A DNA stretch of 64,000 nucleotides from an uncultured Ferrimonas sp. (GCF_947489035.1 NZ_CANLCI010000012.1:50337-114336); one strand, 5' to 3'; counted from the stretch's first letter, positions 26,716 through 37,300 are shown. Notes: generated by a model not told the origin, from the letters alone. Numbers and translations: made by a program.

Positions 26716-27852
26716 TTATGCCTCCTTCACTGCGGACGCTTGCTCGTTACGAGCACTGCGTTCTTTGATGGCGTGGTAAATTTTCGATACGGGATTCACC
26801 AGCATCAGCGACAACGCCCCAGAGAACAACACCACCAGTGATTGCACTACCACCACCATTTCTCGCTCAATGTTGTCGTATTCAAACGCCAGTTCGTTGC
26901 CGCCTTGAAACAACACCCCGAACAGGATTGAAGCAAACAGAATGCCGATAGGATGACCGCGGCCAATCAAGGCCACCGCAATGCCGGTAAAGCCGTAACC
27001 TGCCACAAAGTCCAATCGCAGTTGGTGGCTGTAGCCAGTGACTTCGTTCATGCCCAGTAAGCCCGCCATGCCACCGGAGATCAGCATCACAATCACCGTC
27101 AATCGTTTCGGATTAATGCCGCCATAGTTGGTTGCGCTTGGGCTGGCGCCCAAGGCACGAATGGCAAAGCCCCAGCGGGTGCGCCACAACAGCGCCCATA
27201 CAAATACCAGTGCCAACAACGCCAAAATAAAGGAGAAATTCAACGGGCTGGCGTCAAAGCTAATGCCGATGCTGGCCAACATTTCATGGATAAATGGCAG
27301 GTGGGCGCTGTCACCAAGCATGCGCGACACCGTGGACATCTGCCCTTCTTCTTTCAGCACGTTAACCATCAAGTACACCATCAACGACGAGGCAATGAAG
27401 TTAAACATGATGGTGGTGATCACCACGTGGCTGCCACGATATGCCTGCAAGTAGGCTGGGATCAGCGCCCATAAGGCCCCAAACAACACCCCGCCTAACA
27501 TCGACAGGGGCAACAGCACGTAAAACGGCATGGTGGCGTCGAGCGCCAAACAGACCAAACCGGTGCCTAAGCCGCCAATGTAAGCCTGACCTTCGCCGCC
27601 AATGTTAAACAGACCCGCGGAAAAGGCGATCGCAACGGCTAAGCCGGTAAAGATGAAGTTTGTGGCGTAGTAGAGGGTGTAGCCGATCCCTTCTTGGTAG
27701 CCAAAGGCCCCTTCAATGATCAACTTAGCCGCTTCGACCGGATCCACATCAACGGCAACAAACACCACCGCGGTTACCGCAAACGCCAACACAATGTTCA
27801 ACAGCGGCAACAGCAGCACGTTGATCCAAGTAGGAAGATTATTATTGTTCAC
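26716..27852 (-). CDS. Nucleoside-type ABC transporter permease 1
   Basis: A 378-residue permease (YufP/NupP-like) with about 9-10 hydrophobic segments and the signature FNIGGEGQAYIGG near residue 82. The start codon is GTG. It overlaps the stop of the ATPase gene by 4 bp (GTGA), indicating translational coupling. The C-terminal cytoplasmic tail is charged (KIYHAIKERSARNEQ). It forms the membrane part together with permease 2. Confidence 0.92.
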   Translation of the reverse strand: MNNNNLPTWINVLLLPLLNIVLAFAVTAVVFVAVDVDPVEAAKLIIEGAFGYQEGIGYTLYYATNFIFTGLAVAIAFSAGLFNIGGEGQAYIGGLGTGLVCLALDATMPFYVLLPLSMLGGVLFGALWALIPAYLQAYRGSHVVITTIMFNFIASSLMVYLMVNVLKEEGQMSTVSRMLGDSAHLPFIHEMLASIGISFDASPLNFSFILALLALVFVWALLWRTRWGFAIRALGASPSATNYGGINPKRLTVIVMLISGGMAGLLGMNEVTGYSHQLRLDFVAGYGFTGIAVALIGRGHPIGILFASILFGVLFQGGNELAFEYDNIEREMVVVVQSLVVLFSGALSLMLVNPVSKIYHAIKERSARNEQASAVKEA

Positions 27853-29420
27853 AGGGACTCTCCTGCGTGTTGTTGTAATTCATCTGGGATCACGTTGGCC
27901 ATCATCATGCCGAGGATCCGTTCGTTGGCCTGATCTGCTGGTACTTCACCAACGATGTTGCCGTCAAACATCACCACAATCCGATCCGATAACGCCAAGA
28001 TTTCATCCAGTTCAACCGACACCAACAACACGCCTTTGTTTTGATCGCGCATATCAATAATGCGTTTATGGATATATTCAATGGCACCAATATCAACCCC
28101 TCGGGTTGGCTGACCAATCATCAGCACATCGGGATCTTGATCCACTTCGCGGGCAATAATCAGCTTCTGCTGGTTACCACCGGAGAACAGCGAGCTGCGC
28201 AACTTAGGGTTGCGTGGGCGCACATCCCATTCCTCCATCAACTCGGCACACTTAGCGGTGATCACCGCCGGCTTGTTGAAGACCGAACCGTTGTATTGCG
28301 CTTGTTCGTGAAAACCGAGCATGGCCGATTCTTCGGCGCTGAAACTTTTGATCAGCCCCATCGACAAGCGATCTTCCGGCACGTGGCCGACGCCCATTGC
28401 GCGTACCGATTTCGGATCCGAAGGCTGCTCTGCGGTAATGGTGTGCTGGCCAATCTGCACCTGACCTTTGCTGGGGGTTAAGATCCCCGCAAACACTTCC
28501 ATCAGCTCAGACTGACCATTGCCAGACACCCCAGCAATGCCAACCACTTCACCGGCTTTCACTTCAAGGTCGACCGCTTTCAGCATGTCGACGCCGCGGC
28601 TGTCGGTGTAGGTCAAGCCCTTGGCTGACATCAACACCTGCTGCGGGGCAGCGGCTTGCTTCTCTACTTTCAGGCGCACCTTACGGCCAACCATCAGTTC
28701 GGCTAGGTGTTCCTTGCTGGTTTCGCTGGTTTTCACGTGGCCCACCATCTGCCCTTGGCGCATAACCGACACATTGTCTGTTACCGCCAAAATTTCACGC
28801 AGCTTGTGGGTAATTAATAAGATGGTGACCCCTTGCTGACGCAAGGCATCCAAAATTTTAAAGAGGTGATCGGTTTCTTGTGGCGTCAGTACCCCGGTTG
28901 GCTCATCAAGGATCAACACCTTGGCACCACGGTACAACGCTTTTAAGATCTCCACCCGTTGTTGCAGCCCCACAGACAGCTCTTCAATGGTGGCGTCCAA
29001 TGGCACCTTCAACTGATATTCGTCCGCCAGTCGCTGCAGCTCTTTACGCGCTTTGCGTAGGCTGACATTCAACATGGCGCCTTCCTCAGCACCCAATACC
29101 ACGTTTTCTAACACGGTGAAGTTGTCGACCAACATAAAGTGCTGGTGCACCATGCCGATGCCAGCGGCAATCGCGGCTTTAGAGGTGCTGATGTTACAAC
29201 GCTGTTCATCCACCAAGATCTCGCCTTGGTCGGCTTCATAAAAGCCGTAGATGATGTTCATCAGAGTTGATTTACCGGCACCGTTTTCACCGATGATGCC
29301 GTGGACCGTACCGGCTGGAACTTTCAGATTGATGTCACTGTTGGCATGCACATCACCAAACCGTTTATCGATCCCACGCAGTTCCAACGCCATACGTGGC
29401 GTGTTCGAGGCTTGAACCAT
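27849..29420 (-). CDS. ABC transporter ATP-binding protein, nucleoside type
   Basis: A 523-residue protein with two fused ATPase cassettes, as in sugar and nucleoside importers. Cassette 1 has Walker A GENGAGKSTL, signature LSVGLQQR and Walker B LILDEPTGVL. Cassette 2 has the degenerate Walker A GVSGNGQSEL and signature FSGGNQQK, with MIGQPTRGVD in the Walker B position. Cassette 2 is thus probably catalytically weak, which is usual here. I chose the ATG at 29420, preceded by GAGA, over a TTG at 29456 that lies in a hairpin. It is separated from the binding-protein gene by 91 bp with two hairpins. Confidence 0.92.
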   Translation of the reverse strand: MVQASNTPRMALELRGIDKRFGDVHANSDINLKVPAGTVHGIIGENGAGKSTLMNIIYGFYEADQGEILVDEQRCNISTSKAAIAAGIGMVHQHFMLVDNFTVLENVVLGAEEGAMLNVSLRKARKELQRLADEYQLKVPLDATIEELSVGLQQRVEILKALYRGAKVLILDEPTGVLTPQETDHLFKILDALRQQGVTILLITHKLREILAVTDNVSVMRQGQMVGHVKTSETSKEHLAELMVGRKVRLKVEKQAAAPQQVLMSAKGLTYTDSRGVDMLKAVDLEVKAGEVVGIAGVSGNGQSELMEVFAGILTPSKGQVQIGQHTITAEQPSDPKSVRAMGVGHVPEDRLSMGLIKSFSAEESAMLGFHEQAQYNGSVFNKPAVITAKCAELMEEWDVRPRNPKLRSSLFSGGNQQKLIIAREVDQDPDVLMIGQPTRGVDIGAIEYIHKRIIDMRDQNKGVLLVSVELDEILALSDRIVVMFDGNIVGEVPADQANERILGMMMANVIPDELQQHAGESL

Positions 29421-29449
29421 TGATTTTCTCGCTATGCGGGTAACACTTT

Positions 29450-29480
29450 GGGGCAAAGCCCCACCAAGCGTGGCTTGGTG
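29450..29480 (-). repeat. Tandem hairpins between the binding-protein and ATPase genes
   Basis: GGGG/CCCC around CAAAG (29450-29462) abuts CACCAAG/CTTGGTG around a 5-base loop (29462-29480). No T tract follows. They probably stabilise the upstream binding-protein mRNA or cause partial termination, as is common after periplasmic-binding-protein genes. Confidence 0.65.
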
Positions 29481-29511
29481 AGACTTGAATCGAGCGCTAA
29501 TTCAGGGCGAA

Positions 29512-30519
29512 TTAGTAGTTACAGGTGCTGTCGGCCATGTAGTCGTGCACCATGATTTCGCCAGCGATGATCTTGTTGGCGATGGCGTTCACTTTGGCTT
29601 CCTGATCGGCGCTAACCAGATCACGGTTGTACTTGTCCAGTGCCCAGGTGATGCCGCCGTTGCTCAGCCCATTAGGCTGGATCCCAGCTTTAAAGTTACC
29701 CGCTTGGTACTCTTCAAATACTTTGTAAGTGGTGAAACCGACACGCTTAACCATTGAGGTCAGCATAACGCCTGGGTGCAGGTGGTTTTGGTTTGAATCG
29801 ACACCGATCGCCAGCTTGCCTTCGTCTTTTGCAGCTTGGTAAACGCCGTTACCGGTACCACCAGCGGCGGCAAATACCACATCCGCGTTACGAGAGAACT
29901 GCGACTTAGCCAGTTCAGCACCACGCACTGGATCAGCAAAAGCTGAAGGCGTAGAACCGGTCATGTTAGACAGTACGGTTGCGTCTTTGGCAACGTACTT
30001 AGCGCCCTGTTCGTAACCACAAGAGAACTTGCGGATCAGTGGGATATCCATACCGCCAACAAAACCAACGGTGTTGGTTTCAGACTTCATGGCCGCTAAA
30101 GCGCCCACCAGGAACGACCCTTCGTGCTCAGCGAACACCAACGATTTAACGTTTGGCATATCCACCACAGAATCGATAATCACGAAGTCAGTTTCTGGGA
30201 ACTTAGGGGCAACTTTGCTCAGTGCGGCAGCGTAGTTAAAACCAACCACCACGATTGGGGAGTAGTTGCGTTTTGCCAACTTCTCCAACCCCTGCTCGCG
30301 CTGGGTATCGTTGGATGGCGTGTACTCTTTTACTTTAACGCCTTTGTCTTTCTTAAACGCAGTTACGCCGTTCTCATAAACCGCTTGGTTAAACGATTTA
30401 TCGTGTTTGCCAGCAGTATCGTAGGCCACAGCTGGTTTGAAGTCTGCTGCCGCGGCAGCAAATGAAGTCAAGGCCAGTGAAACTGCCACAGCAGTTGAAG
30501 CGAGCGCTTTTTTCATCAT
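29512..30519 (-). CDS. BMP-family periplasmic nucleoside-binding protein
   Basis: A 335-residue substrate-binding protein of the basic membrane protein / PnrA family, whose characterised members bind purine nucleosides. It has a Sec signal (ending FAAAAA) and no lipobox, so it should be free in the periplasm. Family motifs: GKHDKSFNQAVYEN near residue 37, VVVGFNYAAAL, HEGSFLVGALAA, GGMDIPLI and GVDSNQNHL. It is the first gene of the importer operon, under a promoter with a perfect CRP site, so it should respond to carbon supply. Confidence 0.93.
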   Translation of the reverse strand: MMKKALASTAVAVSLALTSFAAAAADFKPAVAYDTAGKHDKSFNQAVYENGVTAFKKDKGVKVKEYTPSNDTQREQGLEKLAKRNYSPIVVVGFNYAAALSKVAPKFPETDFVIIDSVVDMPNVKSLVFAEHEGSFLVGALAAMKSETNTVGFVGGMDIPLIRKFSCGYEQGAKYVAKDATVLSNMTGSTPSAFADPVRGAELAKSQFSRNADVVFAAAGGTGNGVYQAAKDEGKLAIGVDSNQNHLHPGVMLTSMVKRVGFTTYKVFEEYQAGNFKAGIQPNGLSNGGITWALDKYNRDLVSADQEAKVNAIANKIIAGEIMVHDYMADSTCNY

Positions 30520-30581
30520 TGATCTCTCGTTGTAGTAATTTTCTTATTTATTTCCCCATTACGGGGAATGGCACGTCCACG

Positions 30582-30608
30582 GATATAACGTGAACCGACA
30601 GTGATCAA
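30582..30608 (-). promoter_or_regulatory. Putative sigma-70 promoter of the nucleoside ABC operon
   Basis: On the minus strand TTGATC (30608-30603) and TATATC (30587-30582) are 15 bp apart, with the start expected near 30575. Spacing is short, so the CRP site upstream probably helps. Confidence 0.45.
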
Positions 30609-30635
30609 GCGGCACTTGTGAGAAGAAAACATCAA

Positions 30636-30651
30636 TGTGACCGAAGTCACA
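30636..30651. promoter_or_regulatory. CRP-binding site
   Basis: TGTGACCGAAGTCACA is a perfect TGTGA-N6-TCACA dyad. Its centre is about 69 bp upstream of the predicted start of the nucleoside operon, in the range of class I activation. Confidence 0.78.
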
Positions 30652-31053
30652 CAAACAACTCAATAAAACCAACAAGTGCTGAAAAGTCACTCAGGCGTGT
30701 AACATTCTTCAGTGTGCAAAATATCAACAAATGTAGAAAAATTACGAAAATAAAGCAGTCGCAGGCGACAAAGTTTCATATATTTTCAGTCATTTAGAAA
30801 AATACGAACAGAACACACTGTTCATGAATCATGCTTGAACCCAGCTTAAATAAAAACGGTCGCGAATTACAACCAATTAACACGACCATAACCGGACGGC
30901 AGTTACTTTCGGTCGTCACTGCGACCCGCCCGCAAGGTGCATCAATTAACCGTTGCAGTACACTTTCTCATCGAAACGGCCAGTGCAACGTTCCCAGAGG
31001 CTTAAAAGTACGGTATTTTGAGCGCCAAATTCTAACAACAGTGCAACCAAGCT

Positions 31054-32577
31054 ATGACAGGGACGCAAACTCACGCCGGCAACGACCTGCGTGAAGTAAA
31101 ACAATTGGGATTGTGGGCTTCTATCGCGAGCCTCAGTTATGTTTTTTGGCTGGTCGGCGGCATGGAGCTGATCGAACGTTTTGCCTATTACGGCATCAAA
31201 AGCAGCGCCGCGTTGTATGCCAAGGCCCCCGCCTCTGAAGGGGGCTTGGGGATCACCATGGGTGACTTCGGCATCATCTTGATGATCTGGGCATTGCTGC
31301 AAACCTTTGTGCCGGTGCTCACTGGTGGGATCTCAGATCGGGTTGGCTATAAAGAAACCATCTTTGCGTCAACCGTGTTAAAGATCGCTGGCTATCTGGT
31401 GATGGCATTCTTCCCAAGCTTTTACGGCTTTATGGCTGGTGCCGTATTGCTGGCCATTGGTACCGGTATCTTCAAACCGGGGATCCAGGGCACCTTGGTG
31501 TTGGCCACCAAAAAAGAGAACGCCTCCATGGCCTGGGGGATCTTCTATCAAACGGTGAATATTGGCGGTTTCTTAGGGCCGCTGATGGCGGTACACCTGC
31601 GCCAGTTGGCGTGGGAAAACGTGTTCTTTGCCTGTGCCGCGATTATCTCACTTAACTTCATTATGCTGCTGGCTTACAAAGAGCCCGGCAAAGAAGAACG
31701 CCTAGCCCGCCAAGCTCGAGTGGCCTCCGGCGAAGAGAACCAACAAGCGCTGTGGAAAGACGCACTGGCCGAGCTGAAAAAGCCCATCGTTTTCTGGTAC
31801 ATGATTGTCTTTTCTGGTTTCTGGTTCCTATTTAACGCCCTGTTTGATGTGTTACCGGTTCACATCGCCGAATGGGTCGACACCAGCGTGATCGTGAACG
31901 ATCTGTTTGGCCCCCAAGGCACCCAAAACGGCTTTGCTCAATTTTGGTTAGGGCTTGATAACTCTGGCACCAAGGTGATGCCAGAGGGGATGCTTAACCT
32001 CAATGCCGGCATGATCATGACCAGCTGCTTTTTGATCGCCGCATTAACCGCGAAATTCCGCATCATGCACGCCATGCTCGCCGGTGCCATTGCTTCAATT
32101 GTGGCCTTTTTCATCATCGGCTCCTCCAACTTCGCTTGGGCCATCGTGTTCGCCATCGCCCTCTTCAGCTTGGGCGAGATGATGATCAGCCCCAAGAAAA
32201 ATGAATTCATGGGCAACATTGCGCCGCACGGGAAAAAGGCGATGTACCTCGGCTTTGTGATGCTGCCGCAGGGCATTGGTTGGGGCTTAGAAGGCTACTG
32301 GGGGCCACGGCTGTATGAGCTGTACGCCTCGAAAGAGACTTTCTCGCTGCAGATGCTGGCCGAAAAAGGGGTCGATCTTGCCACCATCCCCACCGGCGAA
32401 GCCTTTACCCGTTTGGTTGCTTTAACCGGCGACGCACCGCAGCAGCTCACTCAGCAGCTGTATCAGATGCACAATATCGGCTTTGCTTGGTATCTGATTG
32501 GCGCCATTGGCAGCTTCTCTGCACTGGGGATCATGTTCTACGGCATGTGGTACCAACGCTTGCAGAGTCAACACTGA
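31054..32577 (+). CDS. MFS transporter, POT/peptide-carrier-like
   Basis: A 507-residue inner-membrane carrier with about 12 helices. The first helix segment GGMELIERFAYYGIKS is the proton-oligopeptide transporter (POT/PTR2) N-terminal signature, in which ExxERFxYY carries proton-coupling residues. FYQTVNIGGFLGPL is the second POT-like motif. Loops are long between helices 6 and 7. Peptide uptake is the family expectation, but this subgroup, common in Shewanella-like genomes, has no assigned substrate that I know of. It is monocistronic, with a terminator. Confidence 0.82.
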   Translation: MTGTQTHAGNDLREVKQLGLWASIASLSYVFWLVGGMELIERFAYYGIKSSAALYAKAPASEGGLGITMGDFGIILMIWALLQTFVPVLTGGISDRVGYKETIFASTVLKIAGYLVMAFFPSFYGFMAGAVLLAIGTGIFKPGIQGTLVLATKKENASMAWGIFYQTVNIGGFLGPLMAVHLRQLAWENVFFACAAIISLNFIMLLAYKEPGKEERLARQARVASGEENQQALWKDALAELKKPIVFWYMIVFSGFWFLFNALFDVLPVHIAEWVDTSVIVNDLFGPQGTQNGFAQFWLGLDNSGTKVMPEGMLNLNAGMIMTSCFLIAALTAKFRIMHAMLAGAIASIVAFFIIGSSNFAWAIVFAIALFSLGEMMISPKKNEFMGNIAPHGKKAMYLGFVMLPQGIGWGLEGYWGPRLYELYASKETFSLQMLAEKGVDLATIPTGEAFTRLVALTGDAPQQLTQQLYQMHNIGFAWYLIGAIGSFSALGIMFYGMWYQRLQSQH

Positions 32578-32633
32578 GTGGGTGATTCCCGCCTAAGCAG
32601 CCACTTACCCCCTAAGCGGCATTGAAAGAGATT

Positions 32634-32659
32634 AAGCCACTGTTTAAGTGGCTTTTTTT
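32634..32659 (+). terminator. Terminator after the MFS/POT gene
   Basis: AAGCCACT (32634-32641) pairs with AGTGGCTT (32647-32654) and runs into seven T. Confidence 0.9.
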
Positions 32660-32746
32660 ATGCTTAGCGGTTTAAGAGCAAAAGCACTAGCCCATCGCGG
32701 CTTTCTCTGGCAGGTTATTGATTAACCAATAACAAAGGACTGTGAC

Positions 32747-33142
32747 ATGAATCGAACTGAATATTGGCACCAAATGATCGCCAACCGTAATGTGGCGGCT
32801 TTAGACGACTTACTGGCCGAGAACTCGGTGTTTCACTCTCCGGTAGTGCATAAGCCGCAGCAGGGTAAAGCGATGGTACAGCGCTACTTAAGCGCCGCCT
32901 TTATGGTGCTGCTGAACGACAGCTTCAAGTACGTACGCGAAGTGCAGTCGGGCAACCACACCATTTTAGAGTTTCAGTTAGAGCTTAACGGCATTCAAGT
33001 CAACGGCGTTGATATGATCCAGTGGGACGACGCGGGGAAAATCACCGACTTTAAAGTGATGGTGCGTCCGCTTAAGGGGATGCAACAAGTGCAGCTAGAG
33101 ATGGCAAAAATGCTTGAACGCTTTGCCGCCCAAACCAGTTAA
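32747..33142 (+). CDS. SnoaL/NTF2-like small protein
   Basis: A 131-residue protein with a predicted alpha+beta cone fold. The N-terminal helix (MNRTEYWHQMIANRN) leads into LLAENSVFHSPVVHKPQQGK, a typical SnoaL-like polyketide-cyclase family pattern in which a His sits in the pocket. Strands TILEFQLELNGIQVNGVDMIQW follow in order. AAAGGA precedes the ATG. Proteins of this shape may be isomerases, hydrolases or just ligand binders, and no partner gene helps. It is monocistronic. Confidence 0.8.
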   Translation: MNRTEYWHQMIANRNVAALDDLLAENSVFHSPVVHKPQQGKAMVQRYLSAAFMVLLNDSFKYVREVQSGNHTILEFQLELNGIQVNGVDMIQWDDAGKITDFKVMVRPLKGMQQVQLEMAKMLERFAAQTS

Positions 33143-33149
33143 TCCTCGT

Positions 33150-33198
33150 TTTTTTGCGCGCTTCTGCGCGCATAACGCCACTGCGGTGGCGTTGTTCT
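33150..33198 (+). terminator. Double hairpin after the SnoaL-like gene
   Basis: GCGCGC/GCGCGC (33156-33171) is followed at once by AACGCCAC/GTGGCGTT (33174-33193) and GTTCTCC. The second stem is the likelier terminator. Confidence 0.65.
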
Positions 33199-33282
33199 CC
33201 TCACTATTGGTGAAGCCCGCCTGCCAGTTTTTTACAAAAACCAACTAAATTTAGTGGTATCCCCAGCCATTATTTGTAGGCG

Positions 33283-34299
33283 ATGAACTTCGACTCCAAC
33301 GCAATCAGCGATCACAGCCACCGACTGCCAATACTGCGCGTGTTGCTCGGGATCTTGTGCCTAACCTACTTGTTCTTCTTTTACGTCAATATCGTTAACC
33401 AACGTTACTCTTTGGCATTAGTGGAACTGGCCACCCTGCTCTACTGCATCCTTATGTTGCAGATCAGCCGTTACAGCCGCAATCTAAGCCCGTGGGTGAT
33501 CCTGCTGATGCTAGGCTTTGGCTTTACTCAGCTGTATGCCCTTGCTACTTCAACAATATCGATGAACGGCCCATTGATGTGGAGCTTTCTGGTGCCGGTA
33601 TTCACCTATCCACTGCTGGGCAGCCGCACCGCCCTGTTGCTGAGCGCCGTGTACGTGGTGCTGTTTTGCGGCATTGCCACCGAAATGCTACTCACTGGTG
33701 CCAGCCACATCTTTTGGCTCGATGTCGCCAGCTTTGCGGTGCTGTATTGCACCATTTGGGCGGTAAAACACATTCACGAACGCCAACGCTCGGGCATGAT
33801 GCAATCGCTGCGCGCCTCAGCTGAGCATGATCCCATGACCCAGCTGCTGAATCGCAGCCAGCTGAACAATCAAATTGAGCAGCTCACCCTCCAACAACAA
33901 CCCTTTACGCTGGTGCTGATTGATGTTGATCACTTCAAACAGGTGAACGACCAATATGGCCACCCCGCTGGCGATGCCGTCTTGATCCACATCGCCAACT
34001 TGTTACGCAACGGCACGCGCAGCAGCGACTGTCCATTTCGTTTAGGCGGAGAAGAGTTTTGTTTATTGTTGCCCGAAACCGAACTGGCAGGCAGCAGCCA
34101 CCTGGTGTCGGTACTGCAACAACAGCTGGGCAGCACCCCATGCCAATACGATGGCATTGAGATCCACACCAGTTTCAGCGCCGGCTTAGCCCAGTGGCCA
34201 ACCGATGGTAAGCAACTGCATGAGTTATACAGCTGCGCCGACAGGCGGTTGTACTTGGCCAAAAACGACGGCCGCAATACCATTAAAGAACAAGGCTAA
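33283..34299 (+). CDS. Membrane diguanylate cyclase (GGDEF)
   Basis: Makes cyclic di-GMP from two GTP. The 338-residue protein has about six hydrophobic segments in residues 17-165, a short linker, then a GGDEF domain from about residue 180 to the end. Active-site motifs are intact: DHDPMTQLLNR-like start (EHDPMTQLLNR), DVDHFKQVNDQYGH and RLGGEEFCLLL, a GGEEF form that is catalytically competent. I see no clear RxxD inhibitory site at the expected spacing. The 6-helix sensor is of unnamed type. It is convergent with the crbS-like gene. Confidence 0.92.
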   Translation: MNFDSNAISDHSHRLPILRVLLGILCLTYLFFFYVNIVNQRYSLALVELATLLYCILMLQISRYSRNLSPWVILLMLGFGFTQLYALATSTISMNGPLMWSFLVPVFTYPLLGSRTALLLSAVYVVLFCGIATEMLLTGASHIFWLDVASFAVLYCTIWAVKHIHERQRSGMMQSLRASAEHDPMTQLLNRSQLNNQIEQLTLQQQPFTLVLIDVDHFKQVNDQYGHPAGDAVLIHIANLLRNGTRSSDCPFRLGGEEFCLLLPETELAGSSHLVSVLQQQLGSTPCQYDGIEIHTSFSAGLAQWPTDGKQLHELYSCADRRLYLAKNDGRNTIKEQG

Positions 34300-34380
34300 A
34301 TCGGCACGACGCCCTTTCTTACGCCAGCTAGCCCAAAAACCTGGCTGCCCTCACCGACCGACGAGATCACCCTTGCCGCT

Positions 34381-37300
34381 TCAGATCTTGCGTTCTGGGG
34401 CACGGCGCACCATGGACGAGATCATCGCTTTCAACGCCGCCGGTTTCACCATCTTTGCCATAAAGCCAAACTGCAGCCCTTCCACTTGCTCGACCAACTC
34501 TTTGCGGGTGTCGGCGGTGATCAAGATGCCCGGTAACTCATCGCCGTAGCTGGCCCGAATCGCGATCATCGCATCCAGCCCCGTTAAACCATCATCCAGG
34601 TGGTAATCTGCCAGCATCATATCTGGGGCTACCCCCGCAAAGCCAAGCCGCATCTTGGCATCGGCCAAGCTGCTGGCGGTGATCACCTGACACTGCCACC
34701 GCTCTAACAAGCTGCTAAGGCCCGCCAAGATGGTTTCTTCGTTATCGATGCACAGCACCACCACACCGGCCAGCGGCGTGGCTCGATTGGCTAAGACCGC
34801 CCGAGGTTTGGGGAGGGCCACCACCGTATCGGTGATCGGCACCGTAACCGAAAACATCGAGCCTTGGCCAAGTTGCGATTGCGCCTGCAGTGGATAACGC
34901 AGCACATTGGCGATGCGTTCGGCAATGGCCAACCCCAAGCCCAGACCATTGTTGCTGCGCGGCCCATCCACTTGCTTAAATTCCGCAAAAATTAACGCCA
35001 TGTCGGCCTCGTCGATGCCACAGCCACTGTCCCACACTTGGATTTCAATCTGGCCTTGGCGACGACGGCAGCCCAGCAAAATGGTGCCTCGATCGGTATA
35101 ACGCAGAGCATTCGTTAAGAAATTTTGCACCACTCGGCGCAAGAGATTGGGATCGGTGTCGACATTGGCGGCCATCAAGCGGTGGCGAAAACGCAATCCG
35201 GCGCTGCCCGCCATCGCCTCAAACTCCACCACCAGCGGCTCCAGCACGCTGGCTAAGGTCACGGCGCGGCGATTCACCGCTAAGTTGCCCGCTTCCAGTT
35301 TGGAGATATCCAGCAGATCCGACAGCATCTCACCCGCCCCCCGCAATGAACCAGCGATGTTGGCTAACGTCGCTCGCTCGGCCTCACTGCGCGCTTGCTC
35401 TTGCAGCAGCGACGCCGTAAACAGCCGCGCCGCATTCAGTGGTTGCATCAAATCGTGCCCAACCGCGGCCAGAAAGCGCGTTTTCGACTGGTTGGCCTGC
35501 TCTTCGGCGGCTTTGGCTCGACGCAGCCGTTGGTTCAGCTCGGTCAGTTCTTGGGTGCGTTCAGCCACCCGTTGCTCCAAGGTTTCATTGGCCAAAGTTA
35601 ACGCCTGCTGCTGCCGCCGAAATTCGGTGATGTCAGAAAAGGTCATCACAAAGCCGCCATCGGGCATGGGGTTGCCCTGCATCTGAATCACTCGACCATC
35701 GGCGCGACGACGCTCGGATTTGTGGGCGGAGCCGGCCTTCATAAAACCAACCCGTTTGGCGATATGATCCGCCACCGCGCCCGCGCCACAGCGGCCCAGT
35801 TCGGCGTTGTAACGAATGATCTCGGCCACTGGCATGCCAGCGGTTAAGAATTCCGTGGGGTAATCAAATAAGCGTTCGTAAGTGCGGTTCCACGCCACCA
35901 GATTCAAATCACTGTCCACCACGCTGATCCCCTCGGCCGCGTGCTCAATCGCCCCGCGCATCTGATCTTGGCTTAACAAGATTTTTGCGCTGGCCTCATC
36001 CACCAAGTTAAACACCTGATCAATCGCCAGATCTTGCCCAAGCAAAACGCTGTCCATCACCGTTGATGCCGACGAAGCCCCCAGCACAGAGGCAATCAAC
36101 CGTTCGCCGGTTTCCACCATGTTCTGCTCAGCGGTTTTATTCCACGTTTCCCTCGCAATGGCGCTGGGAAACAGCTGGGCAAAACTGCGGTATGCCCGCT
36201 CAGGGCCCACAAAACGACTGACTAACAGCAACAGATCTTGTTGCGAAATGGTGCCGTGACGGCGCTCTCCGCTGCGGTTATCTCGTTGGCTTTGGGTAAA
36301 AATCCGCGCCTGCACTCGATCCGTTACCGAAGGCCGCGCCAAGGTTGATACCGCCAAATAGATAATGGTGTTAACCGCCAGCACCAGCACCAGTTGGCTC
36401 ATGTCGCTGTGCAGCCCAAACCACAAAAATGGCCATTCGGCCGCTGGCCATACCGGTTTGGCCAACACCAGTGCCCAACCAACAAGCCCCAATAATAAGC
36501 CCGCCATTACCCCATGGCGGTGGCCATGACGCCAATACACCGCACCGATTAACGCTGGCGCCAATTGGGCAAAGGCGCCGAATGACAACATGCCAATTCG
36601 AGCCAAACTGGGGGCATTACCTACTTGCAGATAAGCCCCATAGGCCGCCAGCAGCGTGAGCACGATGATGATACGGCGACTGTTCAATAACCGAACGGAG
36701 AATTGGTTGAAGTTTTTGCCACGAATGTTGCCACTGCGCAGCAAGATTGGGATCAACCATTCGTTAGAGATCATGATGGCGATGGTAACCACGGCAACAA
36801 TCACCATCGAGCTTGCCGCAGAGATGGCGCCCAACAACGCCACCACCGCCAGCCAATCCATGCCCAGGTGTTGTGGCAAGGTGATCACATAGGTGTCTGG
36901 GCTGGCGGCATCGCCAATCAATAAACGCCCAGCAATGGCCAGCGGGATCACGAACAACGAAAACAGCACTAAATAGGCGGGCAGCGTCCAGCGGCTGCGC
37001 TCTAAATCGCTGCTGCGCTGGTTTTCCACCACCAGCACATGAAACATTCGCGGTAAGGCCACAAAGGCCGCCATCGCAATCAACGTATCGGGGGCAACAT
37101 CAAGCAAATCCAGATGCAACGGCGGCAAACTGGCGCTATTTTGCGCTTGCCGCAACAACGCGGCGGGGCCATCAAAGGCGATAAACACCACCACCATGCC
37201 CACGGCCACAAAGGCCAATAATTTCACAACGGATTCAAACGCCACCGCCATGATCATGCCGGGGTTATGCTCGGTCGCGTCAAGCTTACGGGTACCAAAC

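Larger units (their letters stand above)
30520..31053. other. Regulatory intergenic region between divergent transporters
   Basis: 534 bp, AT-rich in its first half. Towards the nucleoside operon it holds a promoter, a CRP site and a TTCCCC/GGGGAA leader hairpin (30552-30568). Towards the MFS gene it holds a GAACAG-N6-CTGTTC dyad at 30806-30823. A reading frame at 30831-31094 lacks a ribosome site and family resemblance and is not called. Confidence 0.6.

Noticed and set aside
30831..31094. 87-codon frame upstream of the POT-like transporter
   Set aside because: Overlaps the start of the transporter, lacks a ribosome site and has no plausible fold or family.
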